A stretch of DNA of 31,650 bases from JBLNBU01 sp050260215 (GTDB taxonomy: Bacteria; Pseudomonadota; Alphaproteobacteria; Rhodospirillales; Magnetospirillaceae), in contig JBLNBU010000172.1 of the NCBI GenBank assembly GCA_050260215.1, positions 1 through 31,650 of the forward strand. The letters are read 5' to 3'. How positions within the stretch are numbered: the first letter of the stretch is position 1; every line of letters begins with the position of its first letter. Below the pieces are notes generated by a model. The model was not told where the DNA came from, did not search any database, and saw only the letters and a list, made by a program, of their open reading frames with translations. The position numbers and the translations under genes are program-made. Below are positions 17,659-26,335 of the stretch, one piece after another.

Positions 17659-18915
17659 TCAAGCCCCTTCCGCCGCACCATCCGGCTCGGGCTCGCGGCC
17701 GATCATCAGGGCCATGGTCGAGGCGACCAGGCAGGCGCAGCCGGCCATGACGAAGGCCAGCCAATAGGAGCCCAGGTCGGTGCGGATGACGCCGGCCGCC
17801 AGGGCCGCCACCGCGGCGCCGACCTGATGGGCGGCGAAGATCCAGCCGAACATGATGCCCGCCTTCTCGGACCCGAAGGCCTGGGCGGTCAGCTTGACGG
17901 TGGGGGGCACGGTGGCGATCCAGTCCAGGCCGTAGAACACCGCGAACAGCCACAGCCCGTAGACGTCGGGACCGAAGGCGGCGTCCAGGAAGATCAGCGA
18001 CAGCCCGCGCAGGCCGTAGTACCAGGCCAGGAGCTTGCGATTGTCCCAGCGGTCCGACAGCCAGCCGGACAAGGTGGTGCCGATGAAATCGAACACGCCC
18101 ATGGCCGCCAGCAGGCCGGCGGCACGCACCTCGGGGATGCCGTGGTCGATGCAGGCGGGCACCAGGTGGGTACCGATCAGGCCGTTGGTCGACAGCCCGC
18201 AGACGAAGAAGGTGCCGGCCAGCAGCCAGAAATCGCGGGAACGCACCGCCTCGCGCAGGGCCAGCACGGCGGCCACGCCCGGCGACAGCACCCGGGCAGG
18301 GGGTTCGGGCGCGCGGGTGGCGCCGACGGGCAGCAGGCCGACATCGGCCGGACGGTTGCGCATGAACAGGCCGACCACTGGCACCAGCAGCGCCGCCGCC
18401 GAGGCGATCACCAGCACGGCGGCGCGCCAGCCCCAGTGCTCGACCGCCATGGCCATCAGGGGCAGGAACACCAGCTGGCCGGTGGCGGTCGACGCGGTCA
18501 GGACGCCCATCACGGTGCCGCGGCCGGTGTCGAACCAGCGGCTGACCACGGTGGCGCCCAGCACCAGGGCGACCATGCCGGTCCCGGCGCCGACAACGAT
18601 GCCCCACAGCAGCACCAACTGCCAGGATTCGCGCATCAGGGTGGTGGCCGACACCCCCACCGCCAGGGTGGCCAGCGACAGCGCCATGACCTTGCGCGCG
18701 CCCATCCAGTCGATCAGCGCGGCGGCAAACGGCCCCATCAGGCCATAAAGCACGATGCTGACCGACACCGCGGCCGAGATGGTGGCGCGGCTCCAGCCGA
18801 ACTCGCCTTCAAGCGGCACCATCAGCACGCCCGGCGCCGAGCGCACGCCGGCGGCGGTCAGCAGCGTGACGAAGACCAGCCCGGCGACGATCCAGGCGTA
18901 ATGGAGCTTGCGCAT
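17659..18915 (-). CDS. MFS transporter
   Basis: A 418-residue major facilitator superfamily permease with about twelve hydrophobic segments and a central loop near residues 195-215. Between helices 2 and 3 the W-M-G-A-R-K turn replaces the usual G-x-L-a-D-R-x-G-R-R/K motif. The cytoplasmic loop after helix 8 has W-L-S-D-R-W-D-N-R-K, a second copy of that motif. It resembles the monocarboxylate/oxalate-formate-like branch, but the substrate cannot be told. The ATG at 18915 follows GGAGGCG; an in-frame ATG four codons upstream has no ribosome site. It is the first gene of a two-gene operon with the secreted protein and is divergent from the Old Yellow Enzyme gene. Confidence 0.88.
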   Translation of the reverse strand: MRKLHYAWIVAGLVFVTLLTAAGVRSAPGVLMVPLEGEFGWSRATISAAVSVSIVLYGLMGPFAAALIDWMGARKVMALSLATLAVGVSATTLMRESWQLVLLWGIVVGAGTGMVALVLGATVVSRWFDTGRGTVMGVLTASTATGQLVFLPLMAMAVEHWGWRAAVLVIASAAALLVPVVGLFMRNRPADVGLLPVGATRAPEPPARVLSPGVAAVLALREAVRSRDFWLLAGTFFVCGLSTNGLIGTHLVPACIDHGIPEVRAAGLLAAMGVFDFIGTTLSGWLSDRWDNRKLLAWYYGLRGLSLIFLDAAFGPDVYGLWLFAVFYGLDWIATVPPTVKLTAQAFGSEKAGIMFGWIFAAHQVGAAVAALAAGVIRTDLGSYWLAFVMAGCACLVASTMALMIGREPEPDGAAEGA

Positions 18916-18976
18916 AGGCGCCTCCAACGGAAAAGATGGTCACTCTATCACCACCGCCGGACCAGGGTGACTTCAA

Positions 18977-20074
18977 ATGACCCAACCCAAGCTGTTCGCT
19001 CCGCTCGCCATCCGGGGCATGACCATGCCCAACCGCATTGCGGTCGCACCCATGTGCCAGTATTCCGCGGTGGACGGCTGCGCCCAGGACTGGCACCTGC
19101 AGCACTACGGGGCGATGGCTGCGTCGGGGCCCGGCATGATCGTCATCGAGGCCACCGGCGTGGCGCCCGAGGGCCGCATCTCGCCCAGTTGCCTGGGCCT
19201 GTGGAACGACGCCACCGAGGCGGCCTTCACCCGGCTGGTCGGCGCGCTGAAAACGTTCGGCGACACCCGCATCGCGGTCCAACTGGCCCATGCCGGGCGC
19301 AAGGGCGCCTCGTCGCCACCGTGGGCCGGCGGCGGTCCGGCCGAGGACGGCTGGGAGTGCGTGTCGGCCTCGGCCATCCCCTTCGATGCCGGCTGGCCGG
19401 CGCCCCGGGCCGCCGACACGGCCGAGCTGGCGCGCCTGAAGCTGGCCTTCGTCGACGCTGCCGGCCGCGCCCTGCGCGCCGGGTTCGACGCCATCGAGCT
19501 GCACTCGGCCCACGGCTACCTGCTGCACCAGTTCCTGTCGCCCTTGTCCAACCAACGCACCGACCAGTACGGCGGCAGCCTGGACAACCGCATGCGCTTC
19601 CCGCTGGAAGTCATCGCCGCGGTGCGCGCGGTGTGGCCGGCCGACAAGCCGCTGGGCATCCGCATCAGCGCCTGCGACTGGGCCGACGGCGGCTTCACCG
19701 TCGACGAGGCGGCGGTCTACGCCAAGGCGTTCAAGGCCGCCGGCATCGACTATGTGTGCGTCTCCTCGGCCGGGCTGGTGCCCTATGCCAAGCCGCCGGT
19801 GGGACCGGGCTACCAGGTGCCGCTGGCCGAGCGCATCCGCGCCGAAACCGGCCTGCCCACCCGCGCGGTCGGCCTGATCGCCACCCCTCAGCAGGCCGAG
19901 GCGGTGCTGGCCGAGGGCCGCGCCGACATGGTCGCCATCGGGCGCGGCTTTCTCGACAACCCGCGCTGGCCGTGGCATGCGGCCCAGGCGCTGGGGGCCG
20001 AGATTCCCTATGTGCGGCAGTACATGGCGGTCCAGGCCCGCTATTGGCCGGGCGCGTCGATGGCGCGGGGGTGA
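18977..20074 (+). CDS. Old Yellow Enzyme family ene-reductase, YqjM/NamA type
   Basis: A 365-residue FMN-dependent oxidoreductase that reduces activated carbon-carbon double bonds or nitro compounds with NAD(P)H. The flavin-proximal C27 and Y29 in A-P-M-C-Q-Y-S mark the YqjM (thermophilic-like/class III) group rather than classical OYE. The substrate-anion pair is H176 and H179 in E-L-H-S-A-H-G-Y, with Y181 after it. Q-L-A-H-A-G-R-K at 102-109 and the C-terminal I-G-R-G-F-L-D-N-P are typical. The ATG at 18977 has an AGGGTGA site. It stands alone, divergent from the MFS gene. Its natural substrate is unknown; detoxification of electrophiles is usual for the family. The 3' end overlaps a convergent small zinc-ribbon gene by 34 bases. 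Confidence 0.92.
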   Translation: MTQPKLFAPLAIRGMTMPNRIAVAPMCQYSAVDGCAQDWHLQHYGAMAASGPGMIVIEATGVAPEGRISPSCLGLWNDATEAAFTRLVGALKTFGDTRIAVQLAHAGRKGASSPPWAGGGPAEDGWECVSASAIPFDAGWPAPRAADTAELARLKLAFVDAAGRALRAGFDAIELHSAHGYLLHQFLSPLSNQRTDQYGGSLDNRMRFPLEVIAAVRAVWPADKPLGIRISACDWADGGFTVDEAAVYAKAFKAAGIDYVCVSSAGLVPYAKPPVGPGYQVPLAERIRAETGLPTRAVGLIATPQQAEAVLAEGRADMVAIGRGFLDNPRWPWHAAQALGAEIPYVRQYMAVQARYWPGASMARG

Positions 20075-20232
20075 CGGGAACCACGGACCTCGGTGACGCG
20101 GAAGCAGACCTGGCACCACACCACCAGGCCGGCTTCGTCGCTGCGCAGGTCCAGCGCCTTCGTTTCACCGCAATGGGAGCAGACGGCATCGGGCCGCTGT
20201 TCCTTGCTACCGGTCTCAATCTCTGGGCTCAT
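20041..20232 (-). CDS. small zinc-ribbon protein
   Basis: A 63-residue protein with two C-x-x-C knuckles, C-S-H-C at 18-21 and C-Q-V-C at 40-43, separated by 18 residues. This is the layout of a zinc ribbon. The basic C-terminus (R-G-S-R-H-P-R) could touch nucleic acid. I do not recognise the family, and no function is claimed. It sits 70 bases past the mlaD-like gene on the same strand and overlaps the end of the convergent OYE gene. The start is uncertain: an ATG at 20265 would add 11 residues, and neither start has a good ribosome site. The surrounding 20200-20300 region is AT-rich compared with the rest of the window. Confidence 0.6.
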   Translation of the reverse strand: MSPEIETGSKEQRPDAVCSHCGETKALDLRSDEAGLVVWCQVCFRVTEVRGSRHPRAIDAPGQ

Positions 20233-20302
20233 AATTTGACACGATACATTCCTTTGCCGATCCATAAACCGCGCTTCGGTATTGAAGTGCTCCGCCTTTT
20301 GT

Positions 20303-21208
20303 CTAGGGACGCGTGCCGAGCAGCAGGGCGTTGGGGTTTCGCTCGAGCTCGCGGGACAACCCCCTGAGCGAGACGCTGGCCTCGGAGAAGTTGCGCAAGG
20401 CCTGTTCCAGGTCCTGGCGCGGCCCCGCCCCGGCCCCCACCAGCCCCTGCATCTGGACCAGCACGGCGTCGGCGTCGGCCAGAGTGCGGCCCAGCTCGCG
20501 GCTGCCGCGGCCGATGCCGCCACGGGCGACCACCAGGGTCTGGCGCGTCTCGGCCAGGGTGGCCCGCGCTTCGGCCAGCAGCGGCGGCAATTCGGTCTGC
20601 AGGGTGGACAGGGTCGCCGACAGGGAGGCCAGCGAGCGGCCCAGCTCGGGCGAGGACAGCAGGGCGTCGACGGCGCCGACCATGTGGCCGACCTGCTCGG
20701 CCAGCCGGTCGAGCGGCAGGCGGGCCAGGGCCTGCTCGATCTGTTCGGACTGGGAGGGCAGCGCCGGCACCTCTGGGACCATGCCGCCGCCGACCAGCCG
20801 GGCGGGCGTGTCGGGAAGGAAGTCCAGCTCGACCATGGTCTGGCCAGTGACCAGGCTTTGCAGGGCCAGGCGGGCGCGCAGGCCGCGGGCGACCAGCCGG
20901 GCGGGATCGGTCTCGCGCCCCAGCCAGCCGGCGCGGCGGGCCTCGACCACGAAGCGCACCGGCACCCGCACCGCCAGGGTAGCCGGGTCGACGTCGATGC
21001 CGATGTCGGTGACGCTGCCCACCGGCACGCCGCGGAAGGTCACCGGCGCCCCCACCGCCAGGCCGCCCACCGAGCCTTCGAAATAGGACACCCAGGTGGC
21101 ATGGGCGCGCAGCACGCCGAGCCCGGCGAACAGGTAGACCGCCACCGCCGCCAGCACCAAGGCGCCCACCACGAAGGCGCCGACGACCACCGGGCCCAGC
21201 CGCCTCAT
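20303..21208 (-). CDS. mlaD: MlaD-family (MCE) lipid-binding protein
   Basis: A 301-residue substrate-binding subunit of a Mla/Mkl-type lipid ABC transporter. One N-terminal membrane helix lies at about residues 7-30, followed by an MCE domain at about 38-115 with F-E-G-S-V-G-G-L-A-V-G-A-P-V and G-V-P-V-G-S-V. The C-terminal region (about 150-301) is helical and rich in Leu, Ala and Arg and would form a coiled-coil needle or pore in the hexamer. It should carry phospholipids between inner membrane and periplasmic partners. The ATG overlaps the stop of the ATPase gene (ATGA). MlaA and MlaC are not in this window. The symbol denotes the family; the E. coli protein is shorter. Confidence 0.9.
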   Translation of the reverse strand: MRRLGPVVVGAFVVGALVLAAVAVYLFAGLGVLRAHATWVSYFEGSVGGLAVGAPVTFRGVPVGSVTDIGIDVDPATLAVRVPVRFVVEARRAGWLGRETDPARLVARGLRARLALQSLVTGQTMVELDFLPDTPARLVGGGMVPEVPALPSQSEQIEQALARLPLDRLAEQVGHMVGAVDALLSSPELGRSLASLSATLSTLQTELPPLLAEARATLAETRQTLVVARGGIGRGSRELGRTLADADAVLVQMQGLVGAGAGPRQDLEQALRNFSEASVSLRGLSRELERNPNALLLGTRP

Positions 21209-21954
21209 CGCCCGCCCCCGCCCAGGAAATCGCGCACCCGCTCGTCGCCCTCGTCCAGCAGTTGGTGCGGGCTGCCCTGGGCGATGGCGGTGCCGGTGTC
21301 GGGGTCCAGGTAAAGGGCGTCGTCGGCCACGGCGAAGATGCTGGCCAGGTCGTGGCTGACCATCACCACCGTCATCCCCAGCGACGCCCGCAGTTCCAGC
21401 ACCAGTTCGTCCAGGCGCCGTGCCGCCGGCGGGTCCAGCCCGGCCGAGGGCTCGTCCAGGAACAGGATGTCGGGGTCCAGCGCCATGGCCCGCGCCAGCC
21501 CGGCGCGGCGGCGCATGCCCCCCGACACGGTGGCCGGCACGAAGTCCTCAAAGCCTGTCAACCCGACCTGCGCCAGCTTGAAGCAAGCCAGCTCGGCTGC
21601 GGCCTTCGCTGTCAACCGGGTATAGAGGCGGATGGGCAGGGCGACGTTCTCGGCCAGGGTCATGCCGCTCCACAGGGCGCCGCCCTGGAACAATACGCCG
21701 ATGCGCCGGCCCAGGGCCCGGCGGCGCTCTGGGCCGCAGCACCAGAAGTCCTCGCCGTCGTAGCAAAGCTGGCCGGCCAACGGCGGCACCAGCCCGATCA
21801 TGCATTTGAGCAAGGTGCTCTTGCCGCAGCCGCTGGGCCCCATCACCACGAAGATGCGCCCCGTATGGACGGCGAAGTCCAGGTCGCGCTGCACCGGGCG
21901 TTGCCCCTGCCCCACCGCCAGCCCGCTGGCCTGGATGCGCGGCGCCGCGGTCAT
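21205..21954 (-). CDS. mlaF: MlaF-family ABC transporter ATPase
   Basis: A 249-residue ATP-binding subunit that powers the adjacent MlaE permease. All core motifs are intact: Walker A G-P-S-G-C-G-K-S-T (39-47), Q-loop Q90, signature V-S-G-G-M (143-147), Walker B I-L-F-L-D-E (163-168) and switch H201. The signature V-S-G-G-M-x-x-R, rather than L-S-G-G-Q, is characteristic of the MlaF/Mkl group. The ATG at 21954 overlaps the MlaE stop, and its stop overlaps the MlaD start, both as ATGA, so subunits are made in fixed order. Confidence 0.94.
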   Translation of the reverse strand: MTAAPRIQASGLAVGQGQRPVQRDLDFAVHTGRIFVVMGPSGCGKSTLLKCMIGLVPPLAGQLCYDGEDFWCCGPERRRALGRRIGVLFQGGALWSGMTLAENVALPIRLYTRLTAKAAAELACFKLAQVGLTGFEDFVPATVSGGMRRRAGLARAMALDPDILFLDEPSAGLDPPAARRLDELVLELRASLGMTVVMVSHDLASIFAVADDALYLDPDTGTAIAQGSPHQLLDEGDERVRDFLGGGGR

Positions 21955-23063
21955 AGGCCCAGCGCGTCGGTCAGCACGGCAAAGACCGCGTCGATGACGA
22001 TCACCAGCACGATGGAGGTCACCACCGCCGAGGTGGCGGCACGCCCCACCGCAGCGGCCGAGCGCCCGGCTTCCAGGCCGCGCAGGCAGCCGGCATAGGC
22101 CACCGCCAGCCCGAAGGCGACGCTTTTGGCCAGGCCGATGGCAAAGTCGACCAGCCCCAGGGCGGCGCGGGTCTCGGCCACGTAGCCGGCGCTGCTGATG
22201 CCCAGCACGCCTACCCCCACCAGCCAGCCTCCGGCCAGGCAGAGCGCGCAGGAATAGACGAACAGCAGCGGCATCATCAGCGACAGCGCCAGAACCCGGG
22301 GCAGGGCCAGGAACTGGGCCGGCGCCAGCCCCAGGGCGACCAGTGCGTCGATTTCCTCGTCGGCCTGCATGGCGGCCAGCTGGGCGGCGAAGGCCGCACC
22401 GGTGCGCCCGGCGGCGACCACCGCGGTCATCACCGCCGCCAGCTCGCGCGTGGCCGCCAGCCCGATCAGGTCGGCGACATAGATGGTGGCGCCGAAGCGG
22501 CGCAGCTGCACCGCGCCGACGAAGGCGAAGGTCAGCCCGACCAGCAACGAGACCATCCCGACGATGGGCAGCGCGGCGGCGCCGCTGTCTTCGACCGCCC
22601 GCAGGAAGTCGACGGCCCGCATCCGGCCGCGCCCGACCGCCAGGGTGCTCAGGCCACATACCAGCTCGCCCAGGAACGCCAGTGCGTCTCGCGCCCCGCG
22701 CCGGCCTTCGGCAAGACGGCCGGCGCCCGCCTCGGGCCGCCGTCCCTGCCCGTCGTCGGCCATGTGCAACAACCGGCGCAGCCCCGCCGGCAGCGGTCGC
22801 AGATCGACGGAACAGTCATGGGCGACGCAATGGCTGCACAGCCGGTGGATGGCAAGAAGAATGCTTGAATCCCAATAGGTTATGCCGCAATCCTCAAGCC
22901 GGACCAACCGCCGCCCGTCAACCATGTTGACAAGGCGCCGCCCCGGATCGGCCATGCGCGCCAGCCGCCATTCCCCCGCCAGGCCAAGGACGCGCACGCC
23001 TGCGTCGTCGCGCGTTGATACCCGCGTGCCGTCATCGTCGGCTGGATGGGGACTGGGGGCCAT
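21951..23063 (-). CDS. mlaE: MlaE-family permease with N-terminal STAS domain
   Basis: A 370-residue permease subunit of a lipid ABC transporter. Residues about 20-100 look like a STAS/MlaB-like domain (W-D-S-S near 64-67), and about 120-370 form the MlaE membrane domain. The family motif E-I-D-A-L-V-A-L-G-L-A-P, followed by L-P-R-V-L, is present. In E. coli the STAS protein MlaB is separate; here the two are fused, a common arrangement outside the enterics. The ATG at 23063 is favoured, but a GTG at 23072 is equally possible since neither has a strong ribosome site. It is the first gene of the mlaE-mlaF-mlaD operon and is divergent from a histidine kinase. Confidence 0.9.
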   Translation of the reverse strand: MAPSPHPADDDGTRVSTRDDAGVRVLGLAGEWRLARMADPGRRLVNMVDGRRLVRLEDCGITYWDSSILLAIHRLCSHCVAHDCSVDLRPLPAGLRRLLHMADDGQGRRPEAGAGRLAEGRRGARDALAFLGELVCGLSTLAVGRGRMRAVDFLRAVEDSGAAALPIVGMVSLLVGLTFAFVGAVQLRRFGATIYVADLIGLAATRELAAVMTAVVAAGRTGAAFAAQLAAMQADEEIDALVALGLAPAQFLALPRVLALSLMMPLLFVYSCALCLAGGWLVGVGVLGISSAGYVAETRAALGLVDFAIGLAKSVAFGLAVAYAGCLRGLEAGRSAAAVGRAATSAVVTSIVLVIVIDAVFAVLTDALGL

Positions 23064-23216
23064 GGCGCCCACGACATGGGGGTGCGCGCCCGCGCCGACG
23101 ATACCTCCGAGGTCGGCCTACCACCTTCGGCGTACCCCAAAGTTACGAATGCTTCTCAGCCGCAGACAGCGCATATCTCATTAGGAGACGCCCAAGGCCA
23201 AAGGAAAGGGTCGTGC

Positions 23217-24377
23217 ATGGACTGGGAACCGAGGGATCTATCCCGCAAGGATGAGGACATGCGCGACCTTCTCGCCTCGCGGGCCCTATTCAAGGGAATC
23301 GTCGACATCGCCGCCGACGCCATCATCTCGACCGATGCGGGGCAGCGCATCGTGCTGTTCAACCAGGGCGCCGAGCGCATCTTCGGCTGGCGCGCCGACG
23401 AGGTGCTGGGCAAGCCGCTGGCCATCTTGCTGCCCGAGGACGCCCGCTCCGGCCACGCCCGCCACGTCATCATGTTCGGCAGCCAGGACACCGGCGCCCG
23501 CCAGATGGGCGAGCGCGGCCAGATCCGCGGCCGGCGCAAGGACGGCACCATTTTTCCCGCCGAGGCGTCCATCTCGCGCATCGAGGTGGACGGCCGCACC
23601 ACCTATACCGCCATCCTGCGCGACGTCACCTTGCAGCGGGAATACGAGGCGGCCATCGAGCGCCTCAACGCCGACCTCAAGCACCGGGCCGCCCTGCTGG
23701 AAACCGCCAATCGCGAGCTCGAGGCGTTCTCGTACTCGGTCTCCCACGACCTGCGCGCGCCATTGCGCAGCATCGACGGCTTCAGCCAGGTGCTGATCGA
23801 GGACTATGCCGACACGCTGCCCCCCGACGGCCGCTCGGTGCTGGACCGGGTGCGGTCGGCCACCCAGCGCATGGGGCAGCTGATCGACGACATCCTCAAC
23901 CTGTCGCGGCTGACCCGCGGCGAGGTCCGCCGCCAACCCGTCGACCTGTCGGCCATGGCCCGCCAGATCGCCGACGAACTGGCCAAGGCCGAGCCGGGCC
24001 GCCAGGTCTCGGTGGACATCGCCGACGGCATCGAGGCCCATGCCGACCCGCACCTGATTTATGCGGCGCTGTCGAACCTGCTGGGCAACGCCTGGAAGTA
24101 CACCAGCCGCCACTCCACCGCCGCCATCGCCTTCGGCGCCACCGACCTGCCCGACGGCCGTCGCGCCTTCTTCGTCAAGGACGACGGCGCCGGCTTCGAC
24201 ATGGCCTATGTCCACAAGCTGTTCGGCGCGTTCCAGCGCCTGCACGGGATGAACGACTATCCGGGCACCGGCATCGGCCTGGCCACGGTCCAGCGCATCG
24301 TCCACAAGCACGGCGGCGAGGTATGGGCCGAAGGGGCCATCGAACGGGGCGCCACGTTCACGTTCACCTTGGGTTGA
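23217..24377 (+). CDS. PAS-domain sensor histidine kinase
   Basis: A 386-residue kinase without membrane helices, so probably cytoplasmic. A PAS domain spans about residues 22-140 (D-A-I-I-S-T-D, G-W-R-A-D-E-V-L-G-K and a G-R-R-K-D-G-T-I-F-P turn). The dimerisation helix carries S-H-D-L-R-A-P-L with phospho-acceptor H177. The ATPase domain has N291, D-D-G-A-G (322-326) and G-T-G-I-G-L (350-355). The arrangement resembles the output part of bacteriophytochromes without a bilin domain. The ATG at 23217 follows AAAGGAAAGGG. A hybrid kinase with N-terminal receiver starts 13 bases after its stop, so the two probably form one signalling unit. The signal is unknown. Confidence 0.9.
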   Translation: MDWEPRDLSRKDEDMRDLLASRALFKGIVDIAADAIISTDAGQRIVLFNQGAERIFGWRADEVLGKPLAILLPEDARSGHARHVIMFGSQDTGARQMGERGQIRGRRKDGTIFPAEASISRIEVDGRTTYTAILRDVTLQREYEAAIERLNADLKHRAALLETANRELEAFSYSVSHDLRAPLRSIDGFSQVLIEDYADTLPPDGRSVLDRVRSATQRMGQLIDDILNLSRLTRGEVRRQPVDLSAMARQIADELAKAEPGRQVSVDIADGIEAHADPHLIYAALSNLLGNAWKYTSRHSTAAIAFGATDLPDGRRAFFVKDDGAGFDMAYVHKLFGAFQRLHGMNDYPGTGIGLATVQRIVHKHGGEVWAEGAIERGATFTFTLG

Positions 24378-24390
24378 CAGGAGGCCCGCG

Positions 24391-26331
24391 ATGGACAGCG
24401 GCGCCATCCGCCTTTTGGTCGTCGACGACAGCGAGGACGACGCCCTTCTGGTGGTCCGCCAATTCCGCCGTACCGGCTACACGGTCGAGTTCCTGCGCGT
24501 CGACACGCCGGCCGAGACCGCCCGCGCCCTGGCGGGCGGGCATTGGGACGCCGTCATCGCCGATGTCAACATGCCCAGCTTCAGTGCCGCCGCCGCGCTC
24601 GAGGCCTATCGGGCGGCCCGGCTGGACGTGCCCTTCCTGGTGGTATCCGGCGCCGTCGACGAGGAACACGCGGTGTCGCTGCTGAAAGCCGGCGCCCACG
24701 ACTTCCTGCTCAAGAGCAGCCTGGCCCGGCTGGTGCCCGCCTTCGAGCGCGAGCGGCGCGAGGCCGGCATGCGCCAGGCCCACCGCGACAGCGTCGAGGC
24801 CCTGAGGGTCAGCGAAGAGCGCTATGCCCTGGCCGCGCGCGGCGCCAACGACGGGCTGTGGGACTGGAACCTGCACGACGGCACCGTCTACTACTCGGCC
24901 CGCTGGAAGGAGATGGTCGGCGAGGCCGAGGCGGTGGTCGGCTGCTCGCCCGACGAATGGCTGCACCGCATCCACCCCGAGGACAAGGGACGGGTGATGG
25001 CGGCCCTGGACGAGCACCTGGACGGCCGCACTCCCCATTTCGGTGTCGAGCACCGCATCCGCCACTCGGACGGCGGCTGGCGCTGGGTGCTGGTGCGCGG
25101 GGCCGCGGTCACCGACCGCACCGGCGTGCCGTGCCGGCTGGCCGGATCGCAGACCGACATTTCGGCCCACAAGCTGGCCGAACTGCGCCTGCGCCGCGCC
25201 AAGGACGAGCTGGAAGAGGCGATGGCGGCCAAGTCCCGCTTCCTGGCCGCCGCCAGCCACGACCTGCGCCAGCCGGTGCAGGCGCTGTTCTGCTTCACCT
25301 CGGTGCTGGCCACCCAGCTGGCCGGCGAACGCGCCCGCTCGACCCTGGCCGAGCTGGAGACCAGCCTGGGCAGCCTGAAGGACCTGCTCGATGCGCTGCT
25401 CGACGTCTCGCGCCTGGACGCCGGCATCGTCGAGGTCAACCCGGCGGCCTTCCCCGTCCAGGCGGTGCTGGACCGCATTCACGCCGACATGGGGCCGGTG
25501 GCCGCCGACAAGGGCGTGAAGCTGAAGGTGGTCCCCTCGTCGGCCAAACTGCGCAGCGACCCGGTGTTGCTGGCACGCATGCTTCGCAACCTGGTCGAGA
25601 ACGCCATCCGATACACCAAGGCCGGCGGCGTGGTGGTCGGCGTCCGCCACGGTACGGAAGGCCCACGCATCGAGGTGTGGGACAGCGGCCCCGGCATCCC
25701 GGCCGAGGCCCGCGACAAGGTGTTCCAGGAGTTCTTCCAGCTGGGCAACCCCGAGCGCGACCGCCAGAAGGGCCTGGGCCTGGGGCTGGCCATCGTCAAC
25801 CGGTTGTCACGACTGCTGGACCACCCGGTGGAGATCCGCTCGGCCCTGGGGCGCGGGTCGATCTTCGCCGTGTCGGTGCCGGCGGCGGTCGAGGCCAGCG
25901 TTCCCCAGCCCGACCTGGCGCCGGCACGTGAAGCCCTGCCCGAGGGCGGCGGCCTGGTGGTGGTCATCGACGACGAGGCCCTGGTCGCCCAGGCCTTCGC
26001 CCAGCTGATTGCCGCCTGGGGCTTCGAACCGCTGGTCGCCGGCTCGGTGGACGAGGCGATGGAAAAGGTGCGCAGCCTCGACGGCGGCCGCGCCCCCACC
26101 GCCATCGTCGCCGACTATCGCCTGCGCGACGGCCAGACCGGCACCCAGGCCATCGCCGGCATCCGCTCGCTGCTGGGCCGCCCCATCCCCAGCCTGGTGG
26201 TCACCGGCGACACCGCCGCCGAACGCCTGCGCGAATTCGGCGCCGCCGGCGCCATGGTCCTGCACAAGCCGGTCGCCGCGGCCGAGCTGCGCCGCGCGCT
26301 CGGGGAACTGATGCGGGAAGGCCGGGCGTAA
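24391..26331 (+). CDS. hybrid histidine kinase: REC-PAS-HisKA-HATPase-REC
   Basis: A 646-residue soluble hybrid kinase. The N-terminal receiver (about 7-120) has D12/D13, phospho-acceptor D58 and K108. A PAS domain lies at about 140-265 (G-L-W-D-W-N, E-H-R-I-R-H-S-D-G). A HisKA helix has S-H-D-L-R-Q-P-V with H290. The ATPase has N404, D-S-G-P-G-I (431-436) and G-L-G-L-G-L (461-466). The C-terminal receiver has D527/D528, phospho-acceptor D575 and K626. It ends without a DNA-binding or enzymatic output domain, so the final target must lie elsewhere. The ATG follows AGGAGG. It is likely phosphorylated on its first receiver by the upstream kinase. Its 3' end is four bases from the convergent transpeptidase stop. 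Confidence 0.92.
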   Translation: MDSGAIRLLVVDDSEDDALLVVRQFRRTGYTVEFLRVDTPAETARALAGGHWDAVIADVNMPSFSAAAALEAYRAARLDVPFLVVSGAVDEEHAVSLLKAGAHDFLLKSSLARLVPAFERERREAGMRQAHRDSVEALRVSEERYALAARGANDGLWDWNLHDGTVYYSARWKEMVGEAEAVVGCSPDEWLHRIHPEDKGRVMAALDEHLDGRTPHFGVEHRIRHSDGGWRWVLVRGAAVTDRTGVPCRLAGSQTDISAHKLAELRLRRAKDELEEAMAAKSRFLAAASHDLRQPVQALFCFTSVLATQLAGERARSTLAELETSLGSLKDLLDALLDVSRLDAGIVEVNPAAFPVQAVLDRIHADMGPVAADKGVKLKVVPSSAKLRSDPVLLARMLRNLVENAIRYTKAGGVVVGVRHGTEGPRIEVWDSGPGIPAEARDKVFQEFFQLGNPERDRQKGLGLGLAIVNRLSRLLDHPVEIRSALGRGSIFAVSVPAAVEASVPQPDLAPAREALPEGGGLVVVIDDEALVAQAFAQLIAAWGFEPLVAGSVDEAMEKVRSLDGGRAPTAIVADYRLRDGQTGTQAIAGIRSLLGRPIPSLVVTGDTAAERLREFGAAGAMVLHKPVAAAELRRALGELMREGRA

Positions 26332-26335
26332 GGGC

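Noticed and set aside
20236..20264. TTGACA at 20236-20241 as a plus-strand promoter
   Set aside because: A perfect -35 hexamer, but no acceptable -10 at 16-18 bases and no plus-strand gene follows.
17110..20367. Plus-strand open frame of 1085 codons
   Set aside because: Runs across the MFS gene in antisense and through the OYE gene in a wrong frame; no recognisable domain.
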